DNA of 64,000 bases from Paenibacillus tianjinensis (GTDB taxonomy: Bacteria > Bacillota > Bacilli > Paenibacillales > Paenibacillaceae), in assembly GCF_017086365.1 (NCBI RefSeq), contig NZ_CP070969.1, positions 1,426,001 to 1,490,000 on the forward strand, in the 5' to 3' direction. Below the pieces are notes generated by a model. The model had not been told where the DNA came from. It was given only the letters and a program-made list of their open reading frames with translations, and did no database searches. The translations under genes and the position numbers were made by a program. Shown here one piece after another: positions 38,029-47,005 of the stretch. The first letter of the stretch is position 1. Each line of letters opens with the position of its first letter.

Positions 38029-38089
38029 GATCGATAACAATCACAGCGAGAGGTCGATCAAGCCGTTTGTCATTGGGAGAAAATCCTGA
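38018..38089 (+). mobile_element. IS66-family transposase remnant
   Basis: The frame reads GRLEIDNNHSERSIKPFVIG and RKS before a stop. This is the conserved DDE-region end motif of IS66 TnpC proteins (xRLEIDNNRAERSIKPFVIG). Only ~24 codons remain, with no inverted-repeat ends seen. It shows an insertion sequence was once here, next to the damaged reductase/MerR pair. Confidence 0.8.
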
Positions 38090-38174
38090 TTGTAACTAAT
38101 ACTGGCCCTCATCTTAATAACAAGGTGGGGGCTGTTTGACGTTCCAAAGCACATCAACCACTTCCAAGAAGCTG

Positions 38175-38205
38175 TTGCCTTAAACTTAAGTTTAAGGTGT
38201 ACTAT
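38175..38205 (+). promoter_or_regulatory. MerR-type promoter with a perfect 20-bp palindrome
   Basis: TTGCCT (38175-38180) and TACTAT (38200-38205) are 19 bp apart and enclose CCTTAAACTTAAGTTTAAGG (38178-38197), a perfect palindrome. This is the arrangement of an autoregulated MerR-family promoter and precedes the MerR gene at 38284. Confidence 0.85.
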
Positions 38206-38283
38206 GAATTTAAGATTCTCGCTAATTGGTGGGAGTCATGTAAAATCGGAATATATTATCTTACCGGAAATGGAGGTCTCAAG

Positions 38284-38655
38284 GTGAGTTTATCCATTAA
38301 AGAGGCTTCGGAAAGGCTGGGGATTCCTCCTCATACCATCCGATTTTATGAAAGGAAAGGGTTGCTGCCATTTCTTCAACGCGACCCTTACGGAAATCGA
38401 ATTTTTGAAGAGAGGGACCTGGAATGGATCAACCTGATGATATGGTTTCGCGCGACCGGCATGACCGTTGCCGGATTGGAACAATTCGTCGAGTTGGCCG
38501 TCCAGGGCGATTCGACCATTCCGCAAAGACAGGACTTGCTGGAAAAGCACAAGCAGAAGCTTCAAGAAAGGCAATGGGAGCTCGATAGAGCGTTTGAAGC
38601 GGTCAATCTAAAACTGGCCAAATATGCGGAAATTCAAAACGAAAAAAGGAAGTGA
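38284..38655 (+). CDS. MerR-family transcriptional regulator
   Basis: 123 residues. Winged helix (LSIKEASERLGIPPHTIRFY), a conserved [18 protein letters not shown] segment and a C-terminal coiled coil. GTG 38284 follows GGAGGT (38272-38277); the upstream in-frame ATG at 38197 lies inside the promoter. It is translationally close to the next gene (stop at 38655, next start 38661), so both probably respond to the same signal via the palindromic promoter. Confidence 0.9.
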   Translation: MSLSIKEASERLGIPPHTIRFYERKGLLPFLQRDPYGNRIFEERDLEWINLMIWFRATGMTVAGLEQFVELAVQGDSTIPQRQDLLEKHKQKLQERQWELDRAFEAVNLKLAKYAEIQNEKRK

Positions 38656-38660
38656 AGGCT

Positions 38661-39491
38661 GTGACAACACCTATTGGATTTATTGGATTGGGGAATATGG
38701 GGCAAGCTATGGCTTTTAATCTGATCAAAGCCGGTTACACGCTTAGAGTATACAATCGAACAGCAGGCAAAGCTGAGCCTCTGGTCGCGCTAGGGGCCGA
38801 ATTCGTCTCCAGGCCGAGCGAAGCCGCTACAAAGGGAAATATCGTCATTACTATGGTGACCGACGATTCCGCGCTCGAAGATATTGTGCGGAGCGAAGGA
38901 TTTATGGAACGGCTTGGACGTGGAGGCCTCCATCTCTCGATGAGTACCGTTTCGCCCGCCACCTCTCGGCAGCTCGCCGATTTTCATGACGAATATGGGA
39001 GTCATTATGTTGAAGCGCCGGTTTTTGGTCCTCCCGAAGCGGCTACCTCGCGAAAATTATGGTTCTGCATCGCGGGATCGAAGGAGGCGAAGAAACGAGC
39101 CTTGCCGCTTCTGGATGCGATGGGACAAGGGATTTTTGATTTCGGTGAAAGGATCGGCTCAGCCTTAATTGTCAAGATTTGTGGCAACTTCATTAGCTTT
39201 ACGGCCATGGAAGCCATGATGGAGGCGTGCAGAATGGCGCAAAAAAACGGAATCAATCCTTCGGAAATGATGGAAATGCTCTCTCGGACGATGTTTACCG
39301 CTCCGGTGTATCAAAATTTTGGCAAGTTAATTGCGCTTAATGCCGAGCAAATTACGTTGCAAGGTCTCCCGAACAGCTGGATTGCCGCCAAAGACATTGG
39401 GTTATTCAAGGAGAGAGCAGTAATGGCGGAGACGGAGACGCCGCTCGCAAATTTATTAAACGACCTGATAAGCGAATCTCCTTCTCCTTAA
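38661..39491 (+). CDS. NAD(P)-dependent beta-hydroxyacid dehydrogenase family protein
   Basis: 276 residues. Rossmann motif GFIGLGNMGQAMAFNL, the substrate-binding stretch and the catalytic Lys in LIVKICGNFISF (usual GxGxxxKxxxN, here partly changed) match 3-hydroxyisobutyrate / 6-phosphogluconate-dehydrogenase-like proteins. GTG 38661 has AAGGAAG 8 bases upstream; GTG 38652 would overlap that site. It forms an operon with the MerR gene. Substrate unknown. Confidence 0.87.
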   Translation: MTTPIGFIGLGNMGQAMAFNLIKAGYTLRVYNRTAGKAEPLVALGAEFVSRPSEAATKGNIVITMVTDDSALEDIVRSEGFMERLGRGGLHLSMSTVSPATSRQLADFHDEYGSHYVEAPVFGPPEAATSRKLWFCIAGSKEAKKRALPLLDAMGQGIFDFGERIGSALIVKICGNFISFTAMEAMMEACRMAQKNGINPSEMMEMLSRTMFTAPVYQNFGKLIALNAEQITLQGLPNSWIAAKDIGLFKERAVMAETETPLANLLNDLISESPSP

Positions 39492-39548
39492 CAGTCGCAT
39501 GAACAACGCAGGAAGTTAATCTTCCTACAATACGTAAGGAGTGAATTT

Positions 39549-39731
39549 ATGCGGGTCTGGAAATGGGGATATGAGCCGGATAAATATGAAACCATAACTT
39601 TTTCAAGGATGAGCGAAGTGTTCGATCGGTACCTTGATCCTTACTTTAACGGTCTTCCGATAGTGATTAGCTCCGTTCAGGAAAGTTCAAGGCCCGATCG
39701 GGCACGATGCCGGCGGGCCTTTGCAGGATAA
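39549..39731 (+). CDS. Short orphan ORF, probably a truncated gene
   Basis: 60 codons behind a good AAGGAG site. The first ~38 residues (MRVWKWGYEPDKYETITFSR, VFDRYLDPYFNG) look like real protein and vaguely resemble the beginning of imm11/DUF1629-type proteins. The remaining ~20 are read from a hairpin-rich stretch (AAGGCCCG ... CGGGCCTT, 39689-39721) and look non-coding. It may be the head of a gene whose body was lost. Confidence 0.4.
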   Translation: MRVWKWGYEPDKYETITFSRMSEVFDRYLDPYFNGLPIVISSVQESSRPDRARCRRAFAG

Positions 39732-39823
39732 TAGCCCCGCAACAAGGAAAGTTAGAGCAGATGCTGAAGTTTTAGTGTACGGACGATAGCCTGCCGCAGA
39801 GCCCCGGCAGGCTTGTCCCATTT

Positions 39824-41845
39824 TCAAACGTTATGCTTGATCCCCTTCTCCTGGACAAACTGCTCCAGAACCGTGAAATCCTCAGTAATCCTCTTAAACG
39901 GTAAAGTTTCCAGTACCTTGTCCCGGTAATCCTTACGGGCTGCGATGCAGAGACGGGAATCAAGGATGCTGAGTACACCCAGATCGGTTTCACTGCGGAT
40001 CAGGCGTCCGGTGCCTTGCCTTAACCGAAGTAGCATATCCGGTACAAACACTTCCTGCAAAGGATTCTCCGCCAAAGCTGCCTTATATTCATAGATAGGA
40101 TCAGCTGGAACAGGGAAGGGCAGACGGAAAATAATAACCTGCGACAGGTCGGAGCCTTCGATATTCACGCCTTCCCAGAAGACACCGGTACTAAGGAGGA
40201 CACCTTTACTGCCCCGGAATTCAGCGATTACCCCGTCCTGGGAAGACCCCTCTTTTTGTGCATGAAGTGCCCATGTGAACTTATCCGTACCCGAAAGCAG
40301 CTTCTTATAAATGTACTTCATATCCTCTTTAGCTGAAAAAAGGACCAGTGTTCTACCTTGTGTCAGATTACAGAGCCTAACCATTTCTTTATAGGCTGCT
40401 TCCAGATAGATTTCTCGTTTATCATGGCGGTAGAAGGGGATATTCCCCGAGATATACATCATAGCATGGCTGTTGTAATCAAAGGGTGAAGGCTGGCGGT
40501 CCATATAATCACCCGAAAACCCAAGGGATTGCGTCAAATAAGCATATTGCTCCTCCAGCGTTTCTCCGCCTTGACACATCGTTGCTGACGTTAAGATAAC
40601 GGATGTCTTGCTGTTGAATAACGTATATTTTAAAAACTGGCTTATATCTTTGGGACAGATGCTGACCGTAGCTTCACGCAGGGGTTTGCTTGCCCATAGG
40701 AGATAGTTATCCTCTGCTCCGGCCAGGACATTAAAGAGGTCTATAAGTCCGTTCATGGCTTCAAAAACATCATCGATCTCCCGCTCGTTCCGGGAAGTTA
40801 GAACCGAGAGGCTAAGCGTAAGATCCTTCAAATCATGTGCGACCCGGGTTAACGGTATACCTGTAATCGGAGACACTTTTATACGGTCAGTATCCTGTTT
40901 GGCTGCGTGGAGTAAATCCGCTTCGATCTGTTTAAAAACCTGTTCAACGCATCTTTTTAGAAATTTGGATTGTGAAAAAAGGCTTTTATCCCCGGACTGC
41001 TTAAAAAGAATCTGCAAAGCGTCGTACAGAATCCGGCAGGTTCTGCGGAAGGTAAACTCGGCTGTTCCTGCATCCCTAACCTTTGCCTCCAGATTATGAG
41101 CCTCATCAATCACGATCAGAGCCGGCCGTTCCGTAATGATGCCCCGTGTACCTTCCTTTTTCTTAATCAAATCCCGGATGAGCAGATCCTGATTTACGAT
41201 AATGAAATCAATATCGCCGATCTTAGCATTAATTTTAGCTCTCATATCATAGAACAAACATCCATTTTTATGCTGGCAACGTTCAAATTTACAATCATTC
41301 ACGCATACGTTAGCCCATTCAGCATCACTGATCCCGCCCTTGATATCCGCTCTTTCATCAATCTCATAATTCAAAATACGCTGGGCAAGGGCAGACAGGG
41401 GGGAGCTTGCATCATCAGGCTTGAACAAGCCCGCTGCCCTGTGCCGGCAGGCATATTGGCCCATTCCTTTTCCGACGACGGAGCGAACCGTTGTGAATCC
41501 GAGCCGGCTTCCGATCACTCTCAGGTCTTTATGGATTTGCTCTGACAGCTGAATGGAGGATGTTGCAATAATGACCGGCTGCCGTGACACTTGATTAATA
41601 AGCAGGCTTGGGATGAGGTATCCAAAGGACTTGCCGATCCCCACTCCGGCTTCAATCATGGCGTTACGGCCATTTATATAGGCATCAGCTATGTCCAGAG
41701 ACATATCCTGCTGTCCGATACGTTCTCTAAGACCCAGCCTCGGAAACCGATCATAAATCCGGAAGATGGCATCAACCAAAGAGGGCTCGATGTCCTTGGT
41801 TGGTTCCCGCTTCTGTAATTTATAGAGATCACTTAACCAGCTCAT
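39824..41845 (-). CDS. DinG/XPD-type ATP-dependent DNA helicase
   Basis: 673 residues. Walker A (EAGVGIGKSFGYLIP), an iron-sulphur cluster region with four Cys (YACRHR, CVNDCKFERCQHKNGC), the DEAH box (VIDEAHNLE) and C-terminal helicase motifs (LVLFSAKEDM, QGTGRLIRSETDLGVL) place it in the DinG/YoaA helicase group, which unwinds 5'-3' during repair. The N-terminal exonuclease domain of Firmicute DinG is absent. The start at 41845 (MSWLSDLYKL) is chosen because GAGAGG precedes it; the upstream open extension is AT-rich and not protein-like. It is unrelated to the sugar genes around it. Confidence 0.88.
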   Translation of the reverse strand: MSWLSDLYKLQKREPTKDIEPSLVDAIFRIYDRFPRLGLRERIGQQDMSLDIADAYINGRNAMIEAGVGIGKSFGYLIPSLLINQVSRQPVIIATSSIQLSEQIHKDLRVIGSRLGFTTVRSVVGKGMGQYACRHRAAGLFKPDDASSPLSALAQRILNYEIDERADIKGGISDAEWANVCVNDCKFERCQHKNGCLFYDMRAKINAKIGDIDFIIVNQDLLIRDLIKKKEGTRGIITERPALIVIDEAHNLEAKVRDAGTAEFTFRRTCRILYDALQILFKQSGDKSLFSQSKFLKRCVEQVFKQIEADLLHAAKQDTDRIKVSPITGIPLTRVAHDLKDLTLSLSVLTSRNEREIDDVFEAMNGLIDLFNVLAGAEDNYLLWASKPLREATVSICPKDISQFLKYTLFNSKTSVILTSATMCQGGETLEEQYAYLTQSLGFSGDYMDRQPSPFDYNSHAMMYISGNIPFYRHDKREIYLEAAYKEMVRLCNLTQGRTLVLFSAKEDMKYIYKKLLSGTDKFTWALHAQKEGSSQDGVIAEFRGSKGVLLSTGVFWEGVNIEGSDLSQVIIFRLPFPVPADPIYEYKAALAENPLQEVFVPDMLLRLRQGTGRLIRSETDLGVLSILDSRLCIAARKDYRDKVLETLPFKRITEDFTVLEQFVQEKGIKHNV

Positions 41846-42104
41846 ATCGATCGCCTCTCTTTCAAAATCAATAATCTTCCCATAAAGGTTTGGTAACGTG
41901 AAATGGTAACTATCTTCGATCCTTAGATAACAGTAAACTTCTGGCAAGAATATTAATTTATATCTAAAAGATGAATTTGGCAAGGCCCGCCTTTCTTGTT
42001 GGCAGGGTTGCTTGATTTTCATATATAAATAGGATGCATAGTTATGATACATTGTTGTGGAGGAATTTAGTAAGGATACTTTTATATCCAAGGAGTGGTT
42101 AACA

Positions 42105-43004
42105 GTGGATCAGAAAGCAGCGGATATTGCAGCCAACGAAACACCCGAAGGTACTCAGATTCTGTATGGGGATTTTGCGGAAGGAGGCTCCTATTATTCT
42201 TGTACATACCGCCCTGATGTAGTTTACGCAACCTACGGGGGGGTGGAAAGAAAACTGCAAATTATTATACCAAGCCGCAGCGGATATACATTTCCTCTGG
42301 TCGTCTTTATCCAAGGTTCTGCATGGAGGAAACAGGATGTATATTCCGGCCTTCCTAACCTCTCCCATATTGCAGCAAAAGGGTACGTGGTAGCCAGCGT
42401 TGAAATCCGGGACACCGACATCGCACCCTTCCCGGCAGCAGTTGAAGATGTGAAATGTGCGATCCGTTATATGCGCAAGAATGCAGAGGAGTATGGAATT
42501 GATGTGAACCGCGTAGCGGTATGGGGAGATTCCTCCGGCGGACACCTTTCATTGATGACGGGGCTTACCATGGGCGAGTACGATAACGGTCTGTACAGTG
42601 AACAGTCGGACGAGGTTAACGCAGTCATCGATTATTACGGGGTTTCGGACCTGCTGACCTTAGGGAAGTATAATAATATTCTTGACCACGATGCAGCCGA
42701 CTCTCCGGAAGGCTTGTTTATTGGCGGGGCAGTACAGGAACATACAGAACTGGCGAAGAAGGCGAGCCCTATTCATCAGGATTTGGATAAAGCGCTTCCG
42801 CCGTGTTTGATCGTGCATGGAGACAGTGACCACGTGGTACATATTAACCAGAGTATAGAGATGTATAAGGCTTTGAAAGCGCATGGACATAACGTTTTAT
42901 TTTATAAGGTGGCAGGCGCGGATCACGGACCAGGCTTCTGGAGTCCACAGGTGCTTGACATTACAGCAAAATTTTTATCTGCCCACTTAAACCGGCCGCG
43001 CTGA
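42105..43004 (+). CDS. Alpha/beta-hydrolase esterase (BD-FAE / acetyl esterase type)
   Basis: 299 residues, no signal peptide. Catalytic Ser143 in WGDSSGGHL, an oxyanion stretch (VVFIQGSAWRKQ), Asp in VHGDSDHVV and His in GADHGPG. Related proteins deacetylate or deferuloylate xylooligosaccharides, which would suit the xylan genes nearby. GTG 42105 follows AAGGAG (42090-42095). It may be co-transcribed with the DUF3237 gene 11 bases downstream. Confidence 0.82.
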   Translation: MDQKAADIAANETPEGTQILYGDFAEGGSYYSCTYRPDVVYATYGGVERKLQIIIPSRSGYTFPLVVFIQGSAWRKQDVYSGLPNLSHIAAKGYVVASVEIRDTDIAPFPAAVEDVKCAIRYMRKNAEEYGIDVNRVAVWGDSSGGHLSLMTGLTMGEYDNGLYSEQSDEVNAVIDYYGVSDLLTLGKYNNILDHDAADSPEGLFIGGAVQEHTELAKKASPIHQDLDKALPPCLIVHGDSDHVVHINQSIEMYKALKAHGHNVLFYKVAGADHGPGFWSPQVLDITAKFLSAHLNRPR

Positions 43005-43015
43005 GGAGGGATTAT

Positions 43016-43435
43016 ATGCAATTGGAAGAAGTGTTCACTGTTCATGTGACAATCGGACAAACTGCAGAACTGCATCGAGAGGATGGAGATTCGGTTGTTA
43101 TGATTTCATTTACCGGCAATGTGACAGGAAAATACTTTCAGGGAGAGGTACTGGCGGGAGGAGTAGATACACAAATCATCGGCAAGAATGGTGACCGGCA
43201 TAGCTTATCGGCAAGGTATATGCTTCAAGGGAAAGATTTTACAGGAGAAGAATGTCAAATCTATATCGAAAACAATGGCGATGCAGGTAAGAAATGGAAC
43301 GATGCTTTGTTTCGTACACATCCTAAAATGATTACGAATAGCAGGGCATTATCTTTTTTGAACGATGATGTATATGTTGCAGAAGGATTACCAACCGAAT
43401 TGGGAGTCGATATCAAAATATATAGATGGGTATAG
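43016..43435 (+). CDS. DUF3237-family protein
   Basis: 139 residues forming a small beta-barrel-like protein (EEVFTVHVTIGQTAEL; GKYFQGEVLAGGVDTQII; SARYMLQGKDFTGEECQIYI) as in DUF3237. The family has no established biochemical role, though it often accompanies esterases and sugar enzymes. Start follows GGAGGG. Confidence 0.8.
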   Translation: MQLEEVFTVHVTIGQTAELHREDGDSVVMISFTGNVTGKYFQGEVLAGGVDTQIIGKNGDRHSLSARYMLQGKDFTGEECQIYIENNGDAGKKWNDALFRTHPKMITNSRALSFLNDDVYVAEGLPTELGVDIKIYRWV

Positions 43436-43483
43436 GATAATTTTGATAAGCCGAAGCGGTGAGAAGCATTTCATCGGCTGGTG

Positions 43484-43526
43484 AGGAATCTGGAGGGTGA
43501 TAGACGCTCTTCAGGTTCCTTTTTTA
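43484..43526 (+). terminator. Terminator after the DUF3237 gene
   Basis: AGGAATCTGGAG pairs imperfectly with CTCTTCAGGTTCCT and is followed by TTTTT. Confidence 0.65.
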
Positions 43527-43687
43527 TTACTGATAATAATTTGCTTTGCGCTGCAAATCATTATCTGAACAACGCAAATAATCTATGAATAGATCAATGT
43601 TACGTGGCTATATGTCATGGACTTCGCTAAAGTCACGTCACTATACTGTAAGGGACTAAATTAATTTATGACAAGGATGAAATTGCG

Positions 43688-45115
43688 ATGATAAAACAAC
43701 AAGGATTAAATCCGTATCTCCCGTCCTGGGAATATACCCCCGACGGTGAGCCGCATGTTTTTGAAGGCAGAGTGTATGTGTATGGCTCGCACGACCGTTT
43801 TAACGGACATGCTTTTTGCTTGAATGACTATGTCTGCTGGTCAGCCCCGGAGGAGAATCTGGCGGACTGGCGTTATGAGGGTGTGATCTATAAGACTACA
43901 GACGATCCGCTTAATCCAGGAGGAAACATGTGTCTGTATGCTCCCGATGTTACCGTCGGACCAGACGGGCGGTACTATCTCTACTATGTTCTTGACAAGG
44001 TTCCAGTTGTTTCGGTGGCGGTCTGCGATACACCGGGCGGCAAGTATGAGTTCTACGGCTACGTACGATATGCGGATGGAACACGCCTTGGGGAAAGAGA
44101 GGGCGACGAGCCGCAATTTGACCCGGGTGTGCTGACCGAAGGAGAGAACACCTACCTGTACACCGGATTCTGTGGCTACGGCGACTCATCCAGACACGGC
44201 GCCATGGCAACGGTGCTTGGCCCGGATATGCTGACGATCGTCGAAGAGCCTGTGTTTGTTGCGCCGAGCCAGCCTTACAGCAAGGGGAGCGGATTCGAAG
44301 GTTATGAGTTCTTTGAAGCGCCATCCATCCGCAAAAAGGGAGATACCTACTACCTTATTTATTCCTCAATCTCCATGCATGAGTTGTGTTATGCGACCAG
44401 CAAGCATCCGACCAGAGACTTCATTTACCAGGGAGTCATTGTCAGCAATTGCGATCTTCATATTGATTCATATAAGCCGGCGAATCAGCCGATGTATTAC
44501 GGCGGCAATAATCATGGCAGTATCGCCCAAATCAACGGGGAATGGTACATTTTTTATCATCGCCACACCAATGGAACGGCATTCTGCCGGCAGGGCTGTA
44601 TCGAGAGGATTGAATTCCGCGGGGATGGCACTATTCCGCAGGTGGAGATTACATCCAGCGGTCCGAACGGAGGACCGCTTGAAGGCCGGGGAGAATATCC
44701 GGCATATCTGGCCTGCCATTTGTTCTGCAAAGATCAGGAAATCTACACCGGAGGCTTTGGCCGTATGGGAGCATGGATGGACAGCCGGTTTCCGAAGATT
44801 ACTCAGGACGGCAGGGATGGCGACGAGGAAATCGGCTATATTGCCAATATGACGGATTCCGCTACCGCTGGGTTTAAATATTTTGCTTGCGAGGGAATCC
44901 GAAAAGTCAAAATTAAGGTGCGCGGATATTGCCACGGCACCTTTGAAGTAAAAACGTCATGGGACGGACCGGCTCTCGGACGGATACCGGTAGGTTTTTC
45001 GAATGTCTGGGAGGAATACTCCACAGATTTGGCTATTCCGGACGGTGTACAAGCACTGTATTTTACATATACCGGCCATGGAGGTGCCAGTCTGGCTTCT
45101 TTTACTTTGGAATAA
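43688..45115 (+). CDS. Cytosolic GH43 beta-xylosidase / alpha-L-arabinofuranosidase with C-terminal CBM6-like domain
   Basis: 475 residues, no signal peptide. GH43 propeller (about 1-320): start LNPYLPSWEYTPDGEPHVFE, Asp in QFDPGVL, acid Glu in FFEAPSIRKK. The usual N-terminal NP-DP base motif is replaced by PDGEPH, as in a recognisable GH43 subgroup. The last ~120 residues form a jelly-roll resembling CBM6 (KYFACEGIRKVKIKVRG). It should cut xylo- or arabino-oligosaccharides inside the cell. It converges on the AraC gene. Confidence 0.85.
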   Translation: MIKQQGLNPYLPSWEYTPDGEPHVFEGRVYVYGSHDRFNGHAFCLNDYVCWSAPEENLADWRYEGVIYKTTDDPLNPGGNMCLYAPDVTVGPDGRYYLYYVLDKVPVVSVAVCDTPGGKYEFYGYVRYADGTRLGEREGDEPQFDPGVLTEGENTYLYTGFCGYGDSSRHGAMATVLGPDMLTIVEEPVFVAPSQPYSKGSGFEGYEFFEAPSIRKKGDTYYLIYSSISMHELCYATSKHPTRDFIYQGVIVSNCDLHIDSYKPANQPMYYGGNNHGSIAQINGEWYIFYHRHTNGTAFCRQGCIERIEFRGDGTIPQVEITSSGPNGGPLEGRGEYPAYLACHLFCKDQEIYTGGFGRMGAWMDSRFPKITQDGRDGDEEIGYIANMTDSATAGFKYFACEGIRKVKIKVRGYCHGTFEVKTSWDGPALGRIPVGFSNVWEEYSTDLAIPDGVQALYFTYTGHGGASLASFTLE

Positions 45116-45148
45116 ACCGAGTGGAAATCTAAAATAACAATCAATGCC

Positions 45149-46018
45149 TCAGGACGGCCGGTTGCTCTTCCGGTAGGCGGCAGGAGTCATGTCCGTATAT
45201 TTTTTAAATGTACGGTAAAAATGGGGCATGCTCTCAAAGCCGCAGGACATGGCAATTTGCTCAATTTTGTCATTGGACTGGAGCAAGCGATCCTTGGCCG
45301 CAAAAATCCGTTTGGTGGAAATATATTCGCCCGCATTCATACCCAGCCGCTGTTTGAAGACGCGGCTGAAATGGGCTGAAGATACGGCTGCCCGTTTCGC
45401 CAGCGCGTGAAGCTCCAGCTGCCCGTCCAGATGGTCATTGATATAGGCGAGTGCTTCACGGAACCAATCCGGGACCAAGGTGCTTGTGGCGCCCGGCTCG
45501 GCTGCCTGCGGCAAGCAGTACCGGTTTAAGTGAAGCAGTGCGAGATGGAGCAGCAGCGCCATGGCGTGGCCCCCGTCCGGGCGTCTCTGCTCCCATTCTT
45601 CATGGATGGCCAGGATATCGCTTTCTATGATTTGGGCGTGTTCAGGAGGCAGGGTATATTTGTATTGCTTGTTCTTCTTGGCTGTATCAAATAGCCTAAG
45701 ATAGGTATAGGCCTCGCTGAATGTGTTGTTATTAACAAGGTAGGGGCTGAAAAAAACGGCAGAGGACGTTACCGGCTCTTCTTTGTCGGGAAATCCCCGG
45801 TGCACCGTATTGCCGGGAATGACGATGATGTCACCCTGGCACATCTCGTAGAACGTCTGATCAATAAAAAAAGTCCCTTTTCCCCTGTAGACGTAAACGA
45901 ACTCATACCAGTGATGCAGATGGTCCGGCAGCTCATGCTGCGGGCTTTTTGTTTCCTTGTAGTGCAGAAGCAGAGAAAACGGCAACTCGTTGCCGAAAGT
46001 CTTTCGGATCGGTTTCAT
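45149..46018 (-). CDS. AraC-family regulator of the fucoside genes
   Basis: 289 residues. A cupin N-terminus (DHLHHWYEFVYVYRGKGTFF, VIPGNTVHRGFP) and a C-terminal double helix-turn-helix (SSAHFSRVFKQRLGMNAGEY, MPHFYRTFKKYTDMTPAAYR). ATG 46018 follows AAAGGAGG. It is divergent from the fuconolactonase-like gene and so likely controls that operon. Confidence 0.9.
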   Translation of the reverse strand: MKPIRKTFGNELPFSLLLHYKETKSPQHELPDHLHHWYEFVYVYRGKGTFFIDQTFYEMCQGDIIVIPGNTVHRGFPDKEEPVTSSAVFFSPYLVNNNTFSEAYTYLRLFDTAKKNKQYKYTLPPEHAQIIESDILAIHEEWEQRRPDGGHAMALLLHLALLHLNRYCLPQAAEPGATSTLVPDWFREALAYINDHLDGQLELHALAKRAAVSSAHFSRVFKQRLGMNAGEYISTKRIFAAKDRLLQSNDKIEQIAMSCGFESMPHFYRTFKKYTDMTPAAYRKSNRPS

Positions 46019-46148
46019 TGCCCCGCCTCCTTTGTTGAACTCTAGACTCTTACAGCCATCATATCAAAATAAGGTATAAATTTGTTTGTTTAAGCTATTT
46101 TTATTCTTTGATCCGATGCTTACAATAAGATGGAATGGAGGTGGGGTA

Positions 46149-47000
46149 ATGCGTATTGACGCTCATCAGCATTACTGGAAGATTGACAGAAATGATTACG
46201 GATGGATTACACCCGAAATACCGGTGCTGTATCGGGATTATCTGCCCTCCGATCTTGAACCGCACTTGCAAAAACACGGAATCAGCCACACGATTGTGGT
46301 ACAGGCTGCGCCAACGGTGGAGGAGACGGAATATATTCTTGAATTAAGCAAACATGCTGACTCTATAGCTGGCGTGATCGGGTGGCTGGACCTTGAGAGC
46401 CCGTTATTCAAAACGCAATACCGGCAGCTCTGCGAGCACCCGAAATTCACCGGCATTCGCGTGATGATACAGGAGATGGACAATCCCGGCATTCTTTTAT
46501 CTACCCCCTATATAGAAGCGCTTTCATATTTAGCGGAGGAGGATCTTCCCGTCGACCTGCTTGTTCTGGCGGATCAGCTTCCGCAGCTTATAGAGCTGCT
46601 GGAACGGGTTCCAGGACTGAGAGGGGTCATCGATCATCTCGCGAAGCCGCCGATTGCATCAGACAGACTGGAGCCGTGGCGAACTCAGATGGCGGAGATT
46701 GCGCAGCATCCTGGCATTTACTGCAAGCTTTCCGGGATGGTGACAGAGGCTCATCCACAAGGCTGGACCCATGAGGATTTTACGGTCTATGTACATGAAA
46801 TGCTGGACCTGTTTGGACCCGAAAGGCTGCTCTTCGGCAGCGATTGGCCCGTATGCCTTCAAGCCGCAACCTATGATGAAGTCATGGATATATTGCGGAT
46901 AGCGTTGCAGGACCGGTTATCCCCGCAAGAGATGGAGCCAATCTTCGGAGCGAATGCGGCGAGATTTTACAAGTTAAATTCACAGTATATTGGAGGTTAG
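46149..47000 (+). CDS. Amidohydrolase-family lactonase (L-fuconolactonase-like)
   Basis: 283 residues. Metal-site motif MRIDAHQHYWKIDR at the very start, then GVIGWLDLESP, VIDHLAKPPI and the end motif LLFGSDWPVC. This is the COG3618 group, which includes L-fucono-1,5-lactonase. ATG 46149 follows GGAGGTGGGG. It would hydrolyse the lactone made by the adjacent sugar dehydrogenase to the acid. Confidence 0.87.
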   Translation: MRIDAHQHYWKIDRNDYGWITPEIPVLYRDYLPSDLEPHLQKHGISHTIVVQAAPTVEETEYILELSKHADSIAGVIGWLDLESPLFKTQYRQLCEHPKFTGIRVMIQEMDNPGILLSTPYIEALSYLAEEDLPVDLLVLADQLPQLIELLERVPGLRGVIDHLAKPPIASDRLEPWRTQMAEIAQHPGIYCKLSGMVTEAHPQGWTHEDFTVYVHEMLDLFGPERLLFGSDWPVCLQAATYDEVMDILRIALQDRLSPQEMEPIFGANAARFYKLNSQYIGG

Positions 47001-47005
47001 GCGCG

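Noticed and set aside
41846..42091. 82-residue N-terminal extension of the helicase
   Set aside because: The frame is open but AT-rich, not helicase-like, and a good ribosome-binding site stands before the internal ATG at 41845.
43440..43462. TTTTGATAAGCCGAAGCGGTGA looks like a fourth sigK tail
   Set aside because: It matches the other tails over about 20 bases but nothing before it resembles SigK, and part of it can pair with a nearby CATCGGCT as a hairpin. Too short to claim.
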